A DNA stretch of 15,571 bases from KLAP211 sp964650085 (GTDB lineage: Bacteria; Patescibacteriota; Dojkabacteria; J137): assembly GCA_964650085.1 (NCBI GenBank), contig CAZYSE010000026.1, positions 1 to 15,571 of the forward strand, given 5' to 3'. Shown here one piece after another: positions 1-5,689 of this stretch. The notes beneath the pieces are model-generated. The model was not told where the DNA came from. It worked only from the letters and a program-made list of their open reading frames with translations, and ran no database searches. The first letter of the stretch is position 1. Each line of letters begins with the position of its first letter. A program made the translations under genes and the position numbers.

Positions 1-1331
1 TCTTTTCCTACGTACTCTCTCAAAGCTTCTGGAACCGTTACAGATCCGTCTTCATTTTGATAGTGGTCAAGAATCGCAATTAATAACCTATGAGTAGCTC
101 CTGTATCGTTTAATGTGTATGCAAATTTAGTTTCACCATTTTCTGCTTTGTATTTAATTCCTAATCTTCTTGTTTGATAATCTGTTGTAATACTATTCGA
201 CATTATTTCGATGTATTTTTTATCGCTTGGTAACCAAACCTCAATATCGTATTTCTTAGCAGCAGCAAAATACCCCAATTCTCCATAACACATGTTGATT
301 ACGTGATAAGGCAACTTTAATTCTTGAAGCAACCATTCGTTTAATGACAAAAGGTATTCTTGAACTTCTCTCGCTTTATCTAGATCTGCTGGAACAATCA
401 TGTTCATTTCTACTTTATCAAATTGATGAGTTCGTTTGATTCCACGAACGTCTTTTCCCCAACTTCCGACTTCAGATCTGAAGCATGGAGTTTGTGCCAT
501 CACTTTTACTGGAAGTTCTTTTTCATCTAAAGTTTCTCCGCCAAAATATGCAAAGTTGCTTGGTTCAGAAGATCCAATCAAATATAGTGTGTTTGCGTCT
601 TCGACATAATTACTCGCTAAGCTGTAAACCTGATCTGCATCTCCAGGAAAATGACTAGATCCATAAAGTGCGTTCTCTTTGACTAATAAGGGAACTATCA
701 TTGGTGAAAATCCTTCTTTTAAAAGTTTTCTGAATAATAAATTGAAAACTCCTAGAATTAATAAAGCACCGTCTCCTTTTAGGTAGTAAAATCTACTACC
801 GGAAACTCTAGCTCCTGCTTCTAAATGGATCATGTCTAATTCCTCTCCAATTTCCCAATGTGGAATTACGTTCTTTTTCTTTTCCAGTTCAGCCATAAAT
901 TGAGAAGAAAACTCCCCTTTTCCAAGTTTTGTTGAATCCAAGTATCCCACTTCTGGATGCCATGCTTTAATTTCGACATTGTCATCTGAGGTTTTTCCAG
1001 CAGGAACTTCTTCCAATGGAATATTTGGTATCCAGTCATTCATCGTTTTCCATTCTGTGTCTAGTGCTGAGAGCTCTGCGTTTTGAGCGTTGAGCTTTTC
1101 TTTAATAGCGTTGATTTTAGTTAATGTTTCTTCGTCAGGTTTTCCTTTTAATCCTTTGTTGATACCGTTAAGTTCTGCCTTTAAATCGTCTGTAGATTTG
1201 ATTAGTGTTCTTCTTTTTGAGTCGACTTCGAGCCATCTTTCTACGGAAACTTTGGACGAGTCTAATCTGCCAATTTCAATTAGCCAAGTAAGCACCTCTG
1301 GATTCTCACGTATTCTTTCTACGTCGATCAT
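1..1331 (-). CDS. serS: Seryl-tRNA synthetase (3' end cut by window edge)
   Basis: Charges tRNA(Ser) with serine in the cytoplasm (class II synthetase). I translated this frame from the ATG at 1331; 443 codons are open to the edge. The N-terminal ~110 residues are the charged helical tRNA-binding arm, followed by WIPNIP before the catalytic core. Class II motif 2 is clear (CFRSEVGSWGKDVRGIKRTHQF), and the segment EIMSNSITTDYQTRRL matches the pre-motif-3 region. Motif 3 reads TLNDTGATHRLLIAILDHYQ, keeping the essential Arg but differing from the usual TLNGSGLAVGR and one residue shorter. The frame ends in PEALREYVGK, close to the usual C-terminus, so only a few residues should be missing. It is the last minus-strand gene in the window and has its own promoter. 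No Shine-Dalgarno sequence precedes the ATG. Confidence 0.95.
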   Translation of the reverse strand, partial: MIDVERIRENPEVLTWLIEIGRLDSSKVSVERWLEVDSKRRTLIKSTDDLKAELNGINKGLKGKPDEETLTKINAIKEKLNAQNAELSALDTEWKTMNDWIPNIPLEEVPAGKTSDDNVEIKAWHPEVGYLDSTKLGKGEFSSQFMAELEKKKNVIPHWEIGEELDMIHLEAGARVSGSRFYYLKGDGALLILGVFNLLFRKLLKEGFSPMIVPLLVKENALYGSSHFPGDADQVYSLASNYVEDANTLYLIGSSEPSNFAYFGGETLDEKELPVKVMAQTPCFRSEVGSWGKDVRGIKRTHQFDKVEMNMIVPADLDKAREVQEYLLSLNEWLLQELKLPYHVINMCYGELGYFAAAKKYDIEVWLPSDKKYIEIMSNSITTDYQTRRLGIKYKAENGETKFAYTLNDTGATHRLLIAILDHYQNEDGSVTVPEALREYVGK

Positions 1332-1358
1332 AAAAATAAGATAATAATTTATGGATTG

Positions 1359-1387
1359 ATTATATCGCATCCACTATGAAGATTAAT
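1359..1387 (-). promoter_or_regulatory. serS promoter
   Basis: On the minus strand a perfect TATAAT (1359-1364) lies 17 bp from a weak -35 ATTAAT (1382-1387). The expected start near 1352 gives a leader of about 21 nt. An inverted repeat (CACTAT 1372-1377 / ATAGTG 1386-1391) lies across the spacer and -35 and could be an operator. The rest of the 1332-1502 gap shows only short imperfect palindromes and no terminator with a T-run. Confidence 0.6.
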
Positions 1388-1502
1388 AGTGCGATTCATA
1401 GGTGAATTGACTTTACTAGTTGTAGGAATTTAAGCGATGCGATACAAGCTTTGCTTATACTAGGAAAGGCGATTGAAGAACAGAAGATTTTTGCTAAGAA
1501 GA

Positions 1503-2807
1503 CTATTCTGTAGCACTTTTTCCAGCCAGGTTCCCACTACTCCAAGCCCAACTTAGATTGAAACCGCCAACATCGCCGTCTACATCTAAAATTTCCCCAC
1601 AGAAGAACAATCCTGGAGTTAATTTTGATTCCAAAGTATCTGGATTTACATCTCTAGTATCTACACCACCAGCTGTAAATTCTGCTTCATTCCAACTTCG
1701 CGTTCCATCAATTTTTATTTTAAATGCTGAAAGGCTTTCAATAAGTCTGTGAGTTTCTGCAGCTGAAAGATCTTTGACCGCTTTTGTATGATCAAGTTGA
1801 ATTGCTCTAGGTAAAGCTTCTGCAAATTTATTTGGAAATAATCCATACAAACTTTTTTCTAAAGTCAGTTCTGGTCGTGCCTTCCAGCGTTTTTCTAATT
1901 CCGATCTTATATTTTTTCCAGGTAGAAAATTGATTTCAACTTCTACTCCGCTTTTCTGTTCTCGATTAATATGGATGGAAATTTCTCTACTAATGTTTAA
2001 AATAGCGGGTCCCGAAAGTCCATATTGTGTAAACATTACATCGTCTGTTCGTGTCTTGATTCTTTTACCATTTATGATCGATGTTACTTCAGCTTCTAAT
2101 TTCATGCCTTGCAGAAAATGAGAAAGCGGATTTTTTGAAACTAATGGAAGTGCGGAAGGAACTGGTTCAATAATTTTATGCCCAAAGCTTTCTGCTATTG
2201 AATAACCTGAACCATTCGATCCTAATGCTGGATATGTTTTTCCTCCGGCTGACAGAATGATTTTTTCTGCTGTAAAAGTCTCTTGAGAAAGCGGATGCCC
2301 CGCTTGATCCAGTTTCAAAGTTTCGATCATGAATTCTTCCTTTTTTCGATCTTCGATCTTCGAATTTCTAGCTTTCGTAATCTTTTCTACTTGAGTCAAC
2401 AAATGCACCTCTACTCCCAACAATCTTAACTCTTCTTCCAAAACCCCAGTAATCGTTTTTGCTTGATCCGTAGTGGGAAAAAGCTTCCCAATATCTGTTT
2501 TTTGTTCAACATATAGATTTACTCCAAGATCGTCAAAAAAGTTCAAAATGTCTTGATACCCAAATTTTGTAAGAGCGTTATTCGGAAAGCCTGGATTATT
2601 TGTGTAGTAATGATTATCTATACTTTTATCCAAGTTGATATTTGTTACGTTGCATCGACCAGCCCCACAAACAAGAATTTTTCTTCCGAGTGCGAAAGTT
2701 CGATCCAAAATCGCTACTTTAAGTTTGGGATTTGCTCTTTTTGCAGAAATAGCAGCCATTTGACCTGCCGCCCCTCCTCCAATAATTATTAAATCGTGAT
2801 TTGTCAT
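1503..2807 (-). CDS. HI0933/YhiN-family FAD-dependent oxidoreductase
   Basis: Predicted soluble flavoprotein of the HI0933 family, often annotated 'aminoacetone oxidase family'. The physiological substrate is not established for most members. The N-terminus has the dinucleotide-binding loop IIIGGGAAG (7-15), then the family signature GRKILVCGAGRCNVTN (41-56). The C-terminus has the second FAD-contact region GLFFCGEILDVDGDVGGFN. At 434 aa it is slightly longer than typical (about 390-420). Part of the excess may be the charged stretch around residues 145-160, whose DNA is a 7-bp tandem repeat. The ATG at 2807 is supported because it lies exactly where transcription should begin from a strong promoter, so the mRNA is predicted leaderless. 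It is monocistronic by spacing. Family assignment is secure; the reaction is not. Confidence 0.92.
   Translation of the reverse strand: MTNHDLIIIGGGAAGQMAAISAKRANPKLKVAILDRTFALGRKILVCGAGRCNVTNINLDKSIDNHYYTNNPGFPNNALTKFGYQDILNFFDDLGVNLYVEQKTDIGKLFPTTDQAKTITGVLEEELRLLGVEVHLLTQVEKITKARNSKIEDRKKEEFMIETLKLDQAGHPLSQETFTAEKIILSAGGKTYPALGSNGSGYSIAESFGHKIIEPVPSALPLVSKNPLSHFLQGMKLEAEVTSIINGKRIKTRTDDVMFTQYGLSGPAILNISREISIHINREQKSGVEVEINFLPGKNIRSELEKRWKARPELTLEKSLYGLFPNKFAEALPRAIQLDHTKAVKDLSAAETHRLIESLSAFKIKIDGTRSWNEAEFTAGGVDTRDVNPDTLESKLTPGLFFCGEILDVDGDVGGFNLSWAWSSGNLAGKSATE
2346..2373. repeat. Heptanucleotide repeat inside the flavoprotein gene
   Basis: Read on the plus strand the tract is TCGATCT, TCGATCT, TCGAATT, TCTAGCT: four consecutive 7-mers, two identical and two degenerate. 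It encodes about residues 145-154 of the HI0933-family protein (KARNSKIED region), in a hydrophilic stretch between conserved blocks. The same TCGATCT word occurs in the intergenic heptad tracts at 2855-2956 and 14511-14603, so it looks like a repeat that entered or arose within a gene without breaking the frame. Confidence 0.6.
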
Positions 2808-2813
2808 AGGTGC

Positions 2814-2842
2814 ATTATATATTGAGGAAATAACTGTAGCAA
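2814..2842 (-). promoter_or_regulatory. Promoter of the HI0933-family gene (leaderless)
   Basis: Minus-strand TTGCTA (2837-2842), a 17-bp spacer and a perfect TATAAT (2814-2819). Only six bases (GCACCT) separate the -10 from the ATG, so the usual start point seven bases downstream is the A of the start codon at 2807. There is no room for a Shine-Dalgarno sequence. This geometry both supports the start codon and implies a leaderless mRNA. Confidence 0.75.
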
Positions 2843-2854
2843 GGAGCCTAGGCT

Positions 2855-2956
2855 GTGAGCTATGAGCTTTGGGTATAAGTGATTAGGTTTCTAAGTTTTT
2901 GATCTTTGAGCTTTATTCTACATTTTCGATCTTAGATCTTCAAACCTTCGATCTTC
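2855..2956. repeat. Degenerate 7-bp-periodic intergenic repeat
   Basis: The gap contains GTGAGCT-ATGAGCT (2855-2868). From about 2898 to the stop of the next gene there are successive 7-mers such as TTTGATC, TTTGAGC, TTTATTC, TACATTT, TCGATCT, TAGATCT. The words drift but the 7-bp spacing of the GATCT/GAGCT cores persists. It abuts the stop codon of the 100-aa gene at 2958. It has no coding potential and is not a CRISPR, since there are no unique spacers. Confidence 0.6.
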
Positions 2957-2957
2957 T

Positions 2958-3260
2958 TTAAATTTCCCCTTTTTTGTTTTTGTATGTTCCTAAGAGTTTT
3001 ATAACCTCCTCAAATACTTTTTCCAATTCATCTTCCTTTAAACCTAGATTTTTAGCTAAGGTGAGTAACAATGTTATCAGTAGGTTCTGAACTCCGTCCT
3101 GCAAGGTTTTTCCGCTTCCTCTCGGGTTGGAATTGTTGTTCTGGGTTTCTTGAACTTCGAACTTTCTTTCTACTCTACCCTGCACCTCTTCAAATGATGA
3201 ATCTAGTGCTGATGTAACCACCTCTCTTATTTGCTCAATTCTTTCGGGACTGTTTTCCAT
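2958..3260 (-). CDS. Small hypothetical protein, 100 aa
   Basis: I do not recognise a family. The N-terminal 35 residues are acidic and helix-prone. A low-complexity Q/N/S/P/G linker follows (about 38-50), then a hydrophobic helix NLLITLLLTLAKNLGL (59-74) and a charged tail (EDELEKVFEEVIKLL). The hydrophobic stretch is amphipathic rather than a clear transmembrane span, so peripheral membrane association or oligomerisation is possible but not shown. Reality of the gene is supported by the promoter upstream, whose TATAAT is placed for transcription to start at this ATG. It stands alone: 64 bp separate it from the GNAT gene upstream and about 150 bp from the flavoprotein gene downstream. Confidence 0.65.
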   Translation of the reverse strand: MENSPERIEQIREVVTSALDSSFEEVQGRVERKFEVQETQNNNSNPRGSGKTLQDGVQNLLITLLLTLAKNLGLKEDELEKVFEEVIKLLGTYKNKKGEI

Positions 3261-3266
3261 TTTGTA

Positions 3267-3272
3267 ATTATA
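3267..3272 (-). promoter_or_regulatory. -10 element, leaderless start of the 100-aa gene
   Basis: A perfect minus-strand TATAAT is followed by exactly six bases (TACAAA) and the ATG at 3260, the same geometry as the promoter at 2814-2842. The -35 region at the 17-bp position (ACCACA, 3290-3295) is weak. Predicted +1 is the A of the start codon. Confidence 0.6.
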
Positions 3273-3303
3273 GCGTGATTAAGAACGTTTGTGGTAAGTA
3301 ACT

Positions 3304-3335
3304 ACACCCCTATTTAAAGAGGGGTCAGGGGGTGT
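3304..3335. repeat. CCCCT/AGGGG palindrome with alternative pairing
   Basis: ACCCCT (3306-3311) pairs with AGGGGT (3320-3325), with two further A-T pairs inside. Alternatively ACACCCC (3304-3310) pairs with GGGGTGT (3329-3335). The tract overlaps the 3' end of the GNAT gene: its minus-strand sequence encodes the terminal Asn-Thr-Pro and stop TGA. It shares the core CCCCT-x-TT...AAGAGGGG with the element at 5627-5645. It could act as a terminator, but no T-run follows on either strand. Confidence 0.6.
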
Positions 3336-3852
3336 TCAACAACTTTTCCATTATGTACACATCTATAAAGTCATCCCCTACTTTGAGCTCTTTCTTCATT
3401 ACTCCGTTCAACTCGAAACCAAACTTTTTGTAGAGCTCTATAGCAGTTGTTTGCGAAGAAGCTACCATAAGTGCAAATTTTTTGATCTGAGGTTTGGCTT
3501 TAATTGAAGTAATCATCTCTGTAATAATCTTTTGCGAATATCCCTTTCCTCTAAATTCAGGTTTTGTGTAAACCCAAACCATAGAAGCAACATGTTCTTT
3601 TTTAATTTTGTCATCGAACAATAACCCGCCCATCGAAGCAATTTCATCTCCTTCAAATCCAAAGAAGACCTCTTGCTTATCTTCAATTAAAAAAGGAAAC
3701 AGATATGTCTCCCACCAAAAATCTGAATGACCAGAATATTCCGAAAGCATTACACTAAAGGCATCCGGATCTGTCTCAAGAGCAGTAAGCATCATGTGCT
3801 TTAATGTTGGCAAATCTCCAACCGCTCCTTTTCGAATGTGAAAACTAGACAT
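3325..3852 (-). CDS. GNAT-family N-acetyltransferase
   Basis: Predicted acetyl-CoA-dependent N-acetyltransferase of the GNAT fold, 175 aa, cytoplasmic; the acceptor is unknown. The acetyl-CoA pyrophosphate loop (motif A) is VWVYTKPEFRGKGYSQKII (92-110) with the R/Q-x-x-G-x-G/A pattern at RGKG. Motif B is AIELYKKFGFELNG (137-150), the usual C-terminal helix and strand. The N-terminus (FHIRKGAVGDLPTLKHM) is a typical GNAT beta1-alpha1. The start ATG at 3852 directly follows the TAA of the upstream gene with zero gap, so translation is probably coupled and the two genes form an operon. No Shine-Dalgarno sequence is visible. The final residues NTP and the TGA come from a palindromic repeat, so the original C-terminus may have been replaced. 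Confidence 0.9.
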   Translation of the reverse strand: MSSFHIRKGAVGDLPTLKHMMLTALETDPDAFSVMLSEYSGHSDFWWETYLFPFLIEDKQEVFFGFEGDEIASMGGLLFDDKIKKEHVASMVWVYTKPEFRGKGYSQKIITEMITSIKAKPQIKKFALMVASSQTTAIELYKKFGFELNGVMKKELKVGDDFIDVYIMEKLLNTP

Positions 3853-4413
3853 TTATGGGACAGTTACTTCGATTTCTTTTACAAGATTTCGATCTTCTAC
3901 AAATACGTTTACCTTTATTTTATTTATTCCAGATGGAAGCTTTCTTATTATTCCTCCAATATTATTTCTTGTAAGCCCTGTTTCTACAGAAGTTGTGATT
4001 GTTCCATCGGCATTTGTGAAGGTCCAATAAGCGTCGTAACTATAAGGTCCCCATTGAACATCGTTAGCTACTGGGGTAACCCGGAATTGGTAATCTTTAG
4101 TTGTAGGATTAATAACTGCAGCGTCAATAGAAACTGTGAGTGTTATTCCAGCAAGTGCATCGTCCGGAGATCCTTCTTGGTTATTTGCAATTAATGCAAA
4201 ACCTAGCCCACCGACAATAAAAGCGAATGCAAAAAAAGAATAAATTGGTTTTCCTAAAAACCCGTATTTAGGAGCAGTCGCAACTTGGTATTTTCGATTT
4301 TGATTTATGACAACAACGATTAGTCCTAAAATTACTGCTAGCAGAAGTCCTATTACTACAGAAGCAAGAGTATTTTCAGAAACAAAAGTTTGTATTTGTG
4401 TAACTATATCCAT
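3853..4413 (-). CDS. Two-TM protein with exported beta-rich domain
   Basis: Unrecognised membrane protein of about 186 aa. The first hydrophobic helix (ASVVIGLLLAVILGLIVVVI, near residues 17-36) is followed by a basic Tyr/Lys/Pro loop. A second helix (FFAFAFIVGGLGFALI) leads to a C-terminal domain of about 105 residues with alternating hydrophobic residues (LTVSIDAAVI, YQFRVTPVA, DAYWTFTNADG, KIKVNVFVED). That pattern suggests an Ig/PKD-like beta sandwich, and the topology puts it outside the cell. I chose the ATG at 4413 over a TTG one codon upstream. The gene is directly followed by the GNAT gene, suggesting an operon. The role is unknown; surface display or envelope binding is inference. 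Confidence 0.75.
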   Translation of the reverse strand: MDIVTQIQTFVSENTLASVVIGLLLAVILGLIVVVINQNRKYQVATAPKYGFLGKPIYSFFAFAFIVGGLGFALIANNQEGSPDDALAGITLTVSIDAAVINPTTKDYQFRVTPVANDVQWGPYSYDAYWTFTNADGTITTSVETGLTRNNIGGIIRKLPSGINKIKVNVFVEDRNLVKEIEVTVP

Positions 4414-4419
4414 CAAATT

Positions 4420-4454
4420 AAGTTCTAAATTCTAATATCCAAATTCAAATATCG
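4420..4454. repeat. Five consecutive degenerate heptamers
   Basis: Plus strand reads AAGTTCT, AAATTCT, AATATCC, AAATTCA, AATATCG without a gap. All begin AA and have a pyrimidine-rich end, so the 7-bp period is conserved while the letters drift. It lies in the predicted 5' leader of the two-TM gene, between its promoter (4470-4497) and its ATG (4413). Confidence 0.65.
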
Positions 4455-4469
4455 ACTTATATCTTCTAT

Positions 4470-4497
4470 ATTATCTCCTTCGTAGTATTCTATGCAA
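4470..4497 (-). promoter_or_regulatory. Putative promoter of the two-TM/GNAT operon
   Basis: Minus-strand TTGCAT (4492-4497), a 16-bp spacer and GATAAT (4470-4475). Transcription would begin near 4463, giving a leader of roughly 50 nt that contains the heptamer tract at 4420-4454. This is an AT-rich region, so alternative -10 matches exist. Confidence 0.45.
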
Positions 4498-4512
4498 GTT
4501 ATCTTTTTAGAG

Positions 4513-4533
4513 ATTGGAAATTGGAAATTGGGA
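4513..4533. repeat. ATTGGAA heptamer triplet
   Basis: ATTGGAA, ATTGGAA, ATTGGGA on the plus strand: three contiguous 7-mers, two identical. They lie immediately past the stop codon of ung (4536-4538) on its 3' side. It is another member of the 7-bp-period set. Confidence 0.65.
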
Positions 4534-4535
4534 TT

Positions 4536-5210
4536 TTATTGAATTTTCCAGTTTATCTCCTTTGCACCCTTCTCTGCAAGATATGTGTTTGTCTTACTGA
4601 ATGGTTTGCTTCCGAAAAATCCTGTATGTGCCGAAAACGGAGATGGATGCGGAGATTTAATTACAAAATGCTTGGTACTATCTATCAAGGCTTCTTTTTT
4701 TTGAGCATAAGCTCCCCATAAAATGAAAACTACACTTTCTTTTTGGTCGGAAATCAATTTTATTACTGAATCAGTAAATGTTTCCCATCCTTTTCCTGCA
4801 TGTGAACCCGGCTTACCTTCTTGAACTGTGAGAACTGCATTGAGAAGTAAAACGCCCTGCTCACCCCAACTCGATAAATCTCCATGAGATGCAATGTCTA
4901 AATCTAAATCTGTTTTAAGTTCTTTATAAATATTTTGTAGGGACGGTGGAAGTCTGTTCCCTTTTTCTACAGCAAACGATAGACCGATCGCAGTTTTAGG
5001 AGAATGATAAGGATCTTGGCCAAGAATAACAACTCTGCAATTTTCAAATGAACATAAGTCGAGGGCTCTGAAAATATTTTGTCCTGCGGGATGAATTTTG
5101 TTTTTCGAATATTCTTCTTTTACAAATTGGGTTAGTTTTTGAAAATATTCTTTTTCGAATTCAGATTCAAGATGAGTTTTCCAAGATTGTGAGATTTTTA
5201 CGTTGGTCAT
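4536..5210 (-). CDS. ung: Uracil-DNA glycosylase, family 1
   Basis: Removes uracil from DNA, starting base-excision repair of deaminated cytosine. The water-activating motif GQDPYH is at 64-69 (catalytic Asp66), followed by a uracil-pocket region with SFAV. LLLNAVLTVQEGKPGSHAG (121-139) is the conserved core. The minor-groove/leucine-loop motif is HPSPFSAHTGFFG (188-200) with His188; Phe replaces the more usual Leu. Length of 224 aa is normal for Ung. Its ATG overlaps the TGA of the upstream DUF559 endonuclease gene by 4 bp (ATGA, 5207-5210), implying coupled translation and a shared transcript. No separate Shine-Dalgarno sequence is visible. Confidence 0.97.
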   Translation of the reverse strand: MTNVKISQSWKTHLESEFEKEYFQKLTQFVKEEYSKNKIHPAGQNIFRALDLCSFENCRVVILGQDPYHSPKTAIGLSFAVEKGNRLPPSLQNIYKELKTDLDLDIASHGDLSSWGEQGVLLLNAVLTVQEGKPGSHAGKGWETFTDSVIKLISDQKESVVFILWGAYAQKKEALIDSTKHFVIKSPHPSPFSAHTGFFGSKPFSKTNTYLAEKGAKEINWKIQ

Positions 5211-5575
5211 ATTAGAATTTTCTTTTCTAATTCTACTACAATAGTTTCTATAACCGCATTTATGTTTGAGGTGACTTCACTATTCCAAAACCTAAGTACT
5301 TTAATGTTATGAGCTTGTAGTTCATTTGTTCTATTCTGATCGTACTCACGCGTTTCATCTTCAGCATGATGACTGCCGTCCAATTCAATTGCCAGTCGTT
5401 TTTCGGGGCAATAAAAGTCTAGGATGTATTGTTGGATGGAATATTGGCGGTGAAATTTAAATCCCATTAGTTGTTTGTTTCTCAACTTACTCCAGAGTTT
5501 CCTCTCAGCATCAGTCGCATTTTTTCGTAGAGATTTCCTAAATGGTTTTAAGTTTTTAGCATTATCATAAAACAT
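5207..5575 (-). CDS. DUF559 endonuclease-like protein (Vsr/PD-(D/E)XK fold)
   Basis: Small protein of 122 aa matching the DUF559 family, thought to share the restriction-endonuclease-like fold with the very-short-patch repair nuclease Vsr. Landmarks: LRKNATDAERKLW (16-28), GFKFHRQYSIQQYILDFYC (38-56), then LAIELDGSHH (61-70) and IKVLRFWNSEV (91-101). Asp53, Glu64 and Asp66 are candidate metal ligands. I place the start at 5575 rather than an upstream in-frame ATG (5653), because the extra 26 residues would be translated from the palindromic element and a TGCTAAAAT promoter sits just before 5575. It overlaps ung by 4 bp. Enzymatic activity and target are unproven for the family. Confidence 0.88.
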   Translation of the reverse strand: MFYDNAKNLKPFRKSLRKNATDAERKLWSKLRNKQLMGFKFHRQYSIQQYILDFYCPEKRLAIELDGSHHAEDETREYDQNRTNELQAHNIKVLRFWNSEVTSNINAVIETIVVELEKKILI

Positions 5576-5580
5576 GTTGA

Positions 5581-5589
5581 ATTTTAGCA
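5581..5589 (-). promoter_or_regulatory. Extended -10 of the DUF559-ung operon
   Basis: Minus-strand TGCTAAAAT fits an extended -10 (TGnTATAAT) and lies five bases before the ATG at 5575. Transcription would start at or within a base or two of the start codon, so the mRNA is probably leaderless. No good -35 is seen; the palindromic element occupies that position. Confidence 0.5.
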
Positions 5590-5595
5590 CAGTAA

Positions 5596-5678
5596 AGGAA
5601 CTCCCCTTGTTCGCTATCGCGAACTTCCCCTCTTCAAAAGAGGGGATGCACACGATTTATCGTGGCTGGGGAGTTCTT
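5596..5678. repeat. Cloverleaf-forming palindromic element
   Basis: An outer inverted repeat GAACTCCCC (5598-5606) / GGGGAGTTC (5668-5676) encloses three perfect hairpins in a row. They are GTTCGC-TATC-GCGAAC (5609-5624), TCCCCTCTT-CAA-AAGAGGGGA (5626-5646) and CACGA-TTTA-TCGTG (5651-5664). The junctions are only 2, 1, 4 and 3 bases, so single strands could fold into a compact four-way junction. It sits 11 bases past the stop of the hydrolase gene and just upstream of the DUF559 promoter. It may terminate the first transcript, be a mobile repeat associated with DUF559, or both. It does not match tRNA stem or loop lengths. The hairpins are read directly from the sequence; function is inferred. 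Confidence 0.8.
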
Positions 5679-5689
5679 GGGGGGAGATA

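Noticed and set aside
3304..3335. Intrinsic terminator for the GNAT operon
   Set aside because: The hairpin is plausible, but no T-run follows on either strand and it overlaps the stop codon; kept as a repeat instead.
4414..4416. TTG start for the two-TM gene
   Set aside because: An ATG is the very next codon and no signal favours the TTG.
5576..5653. In-frame ATG at 5653 giving a 148-aa DUF559 protein
   Set aside because: The extra 26 residues are translated from the palindromic element, homology begins after 5575, and an extended -10 lies between the two starts.
5596..5678. tRNA or tmRNA-like gene from the cloverleaf fold
   Set aside because: Stem and loop lengths (9-11, 6/4, 9/3, 5/4) do not fit tRNA, and there is no seven-base anticodon or T-loop.
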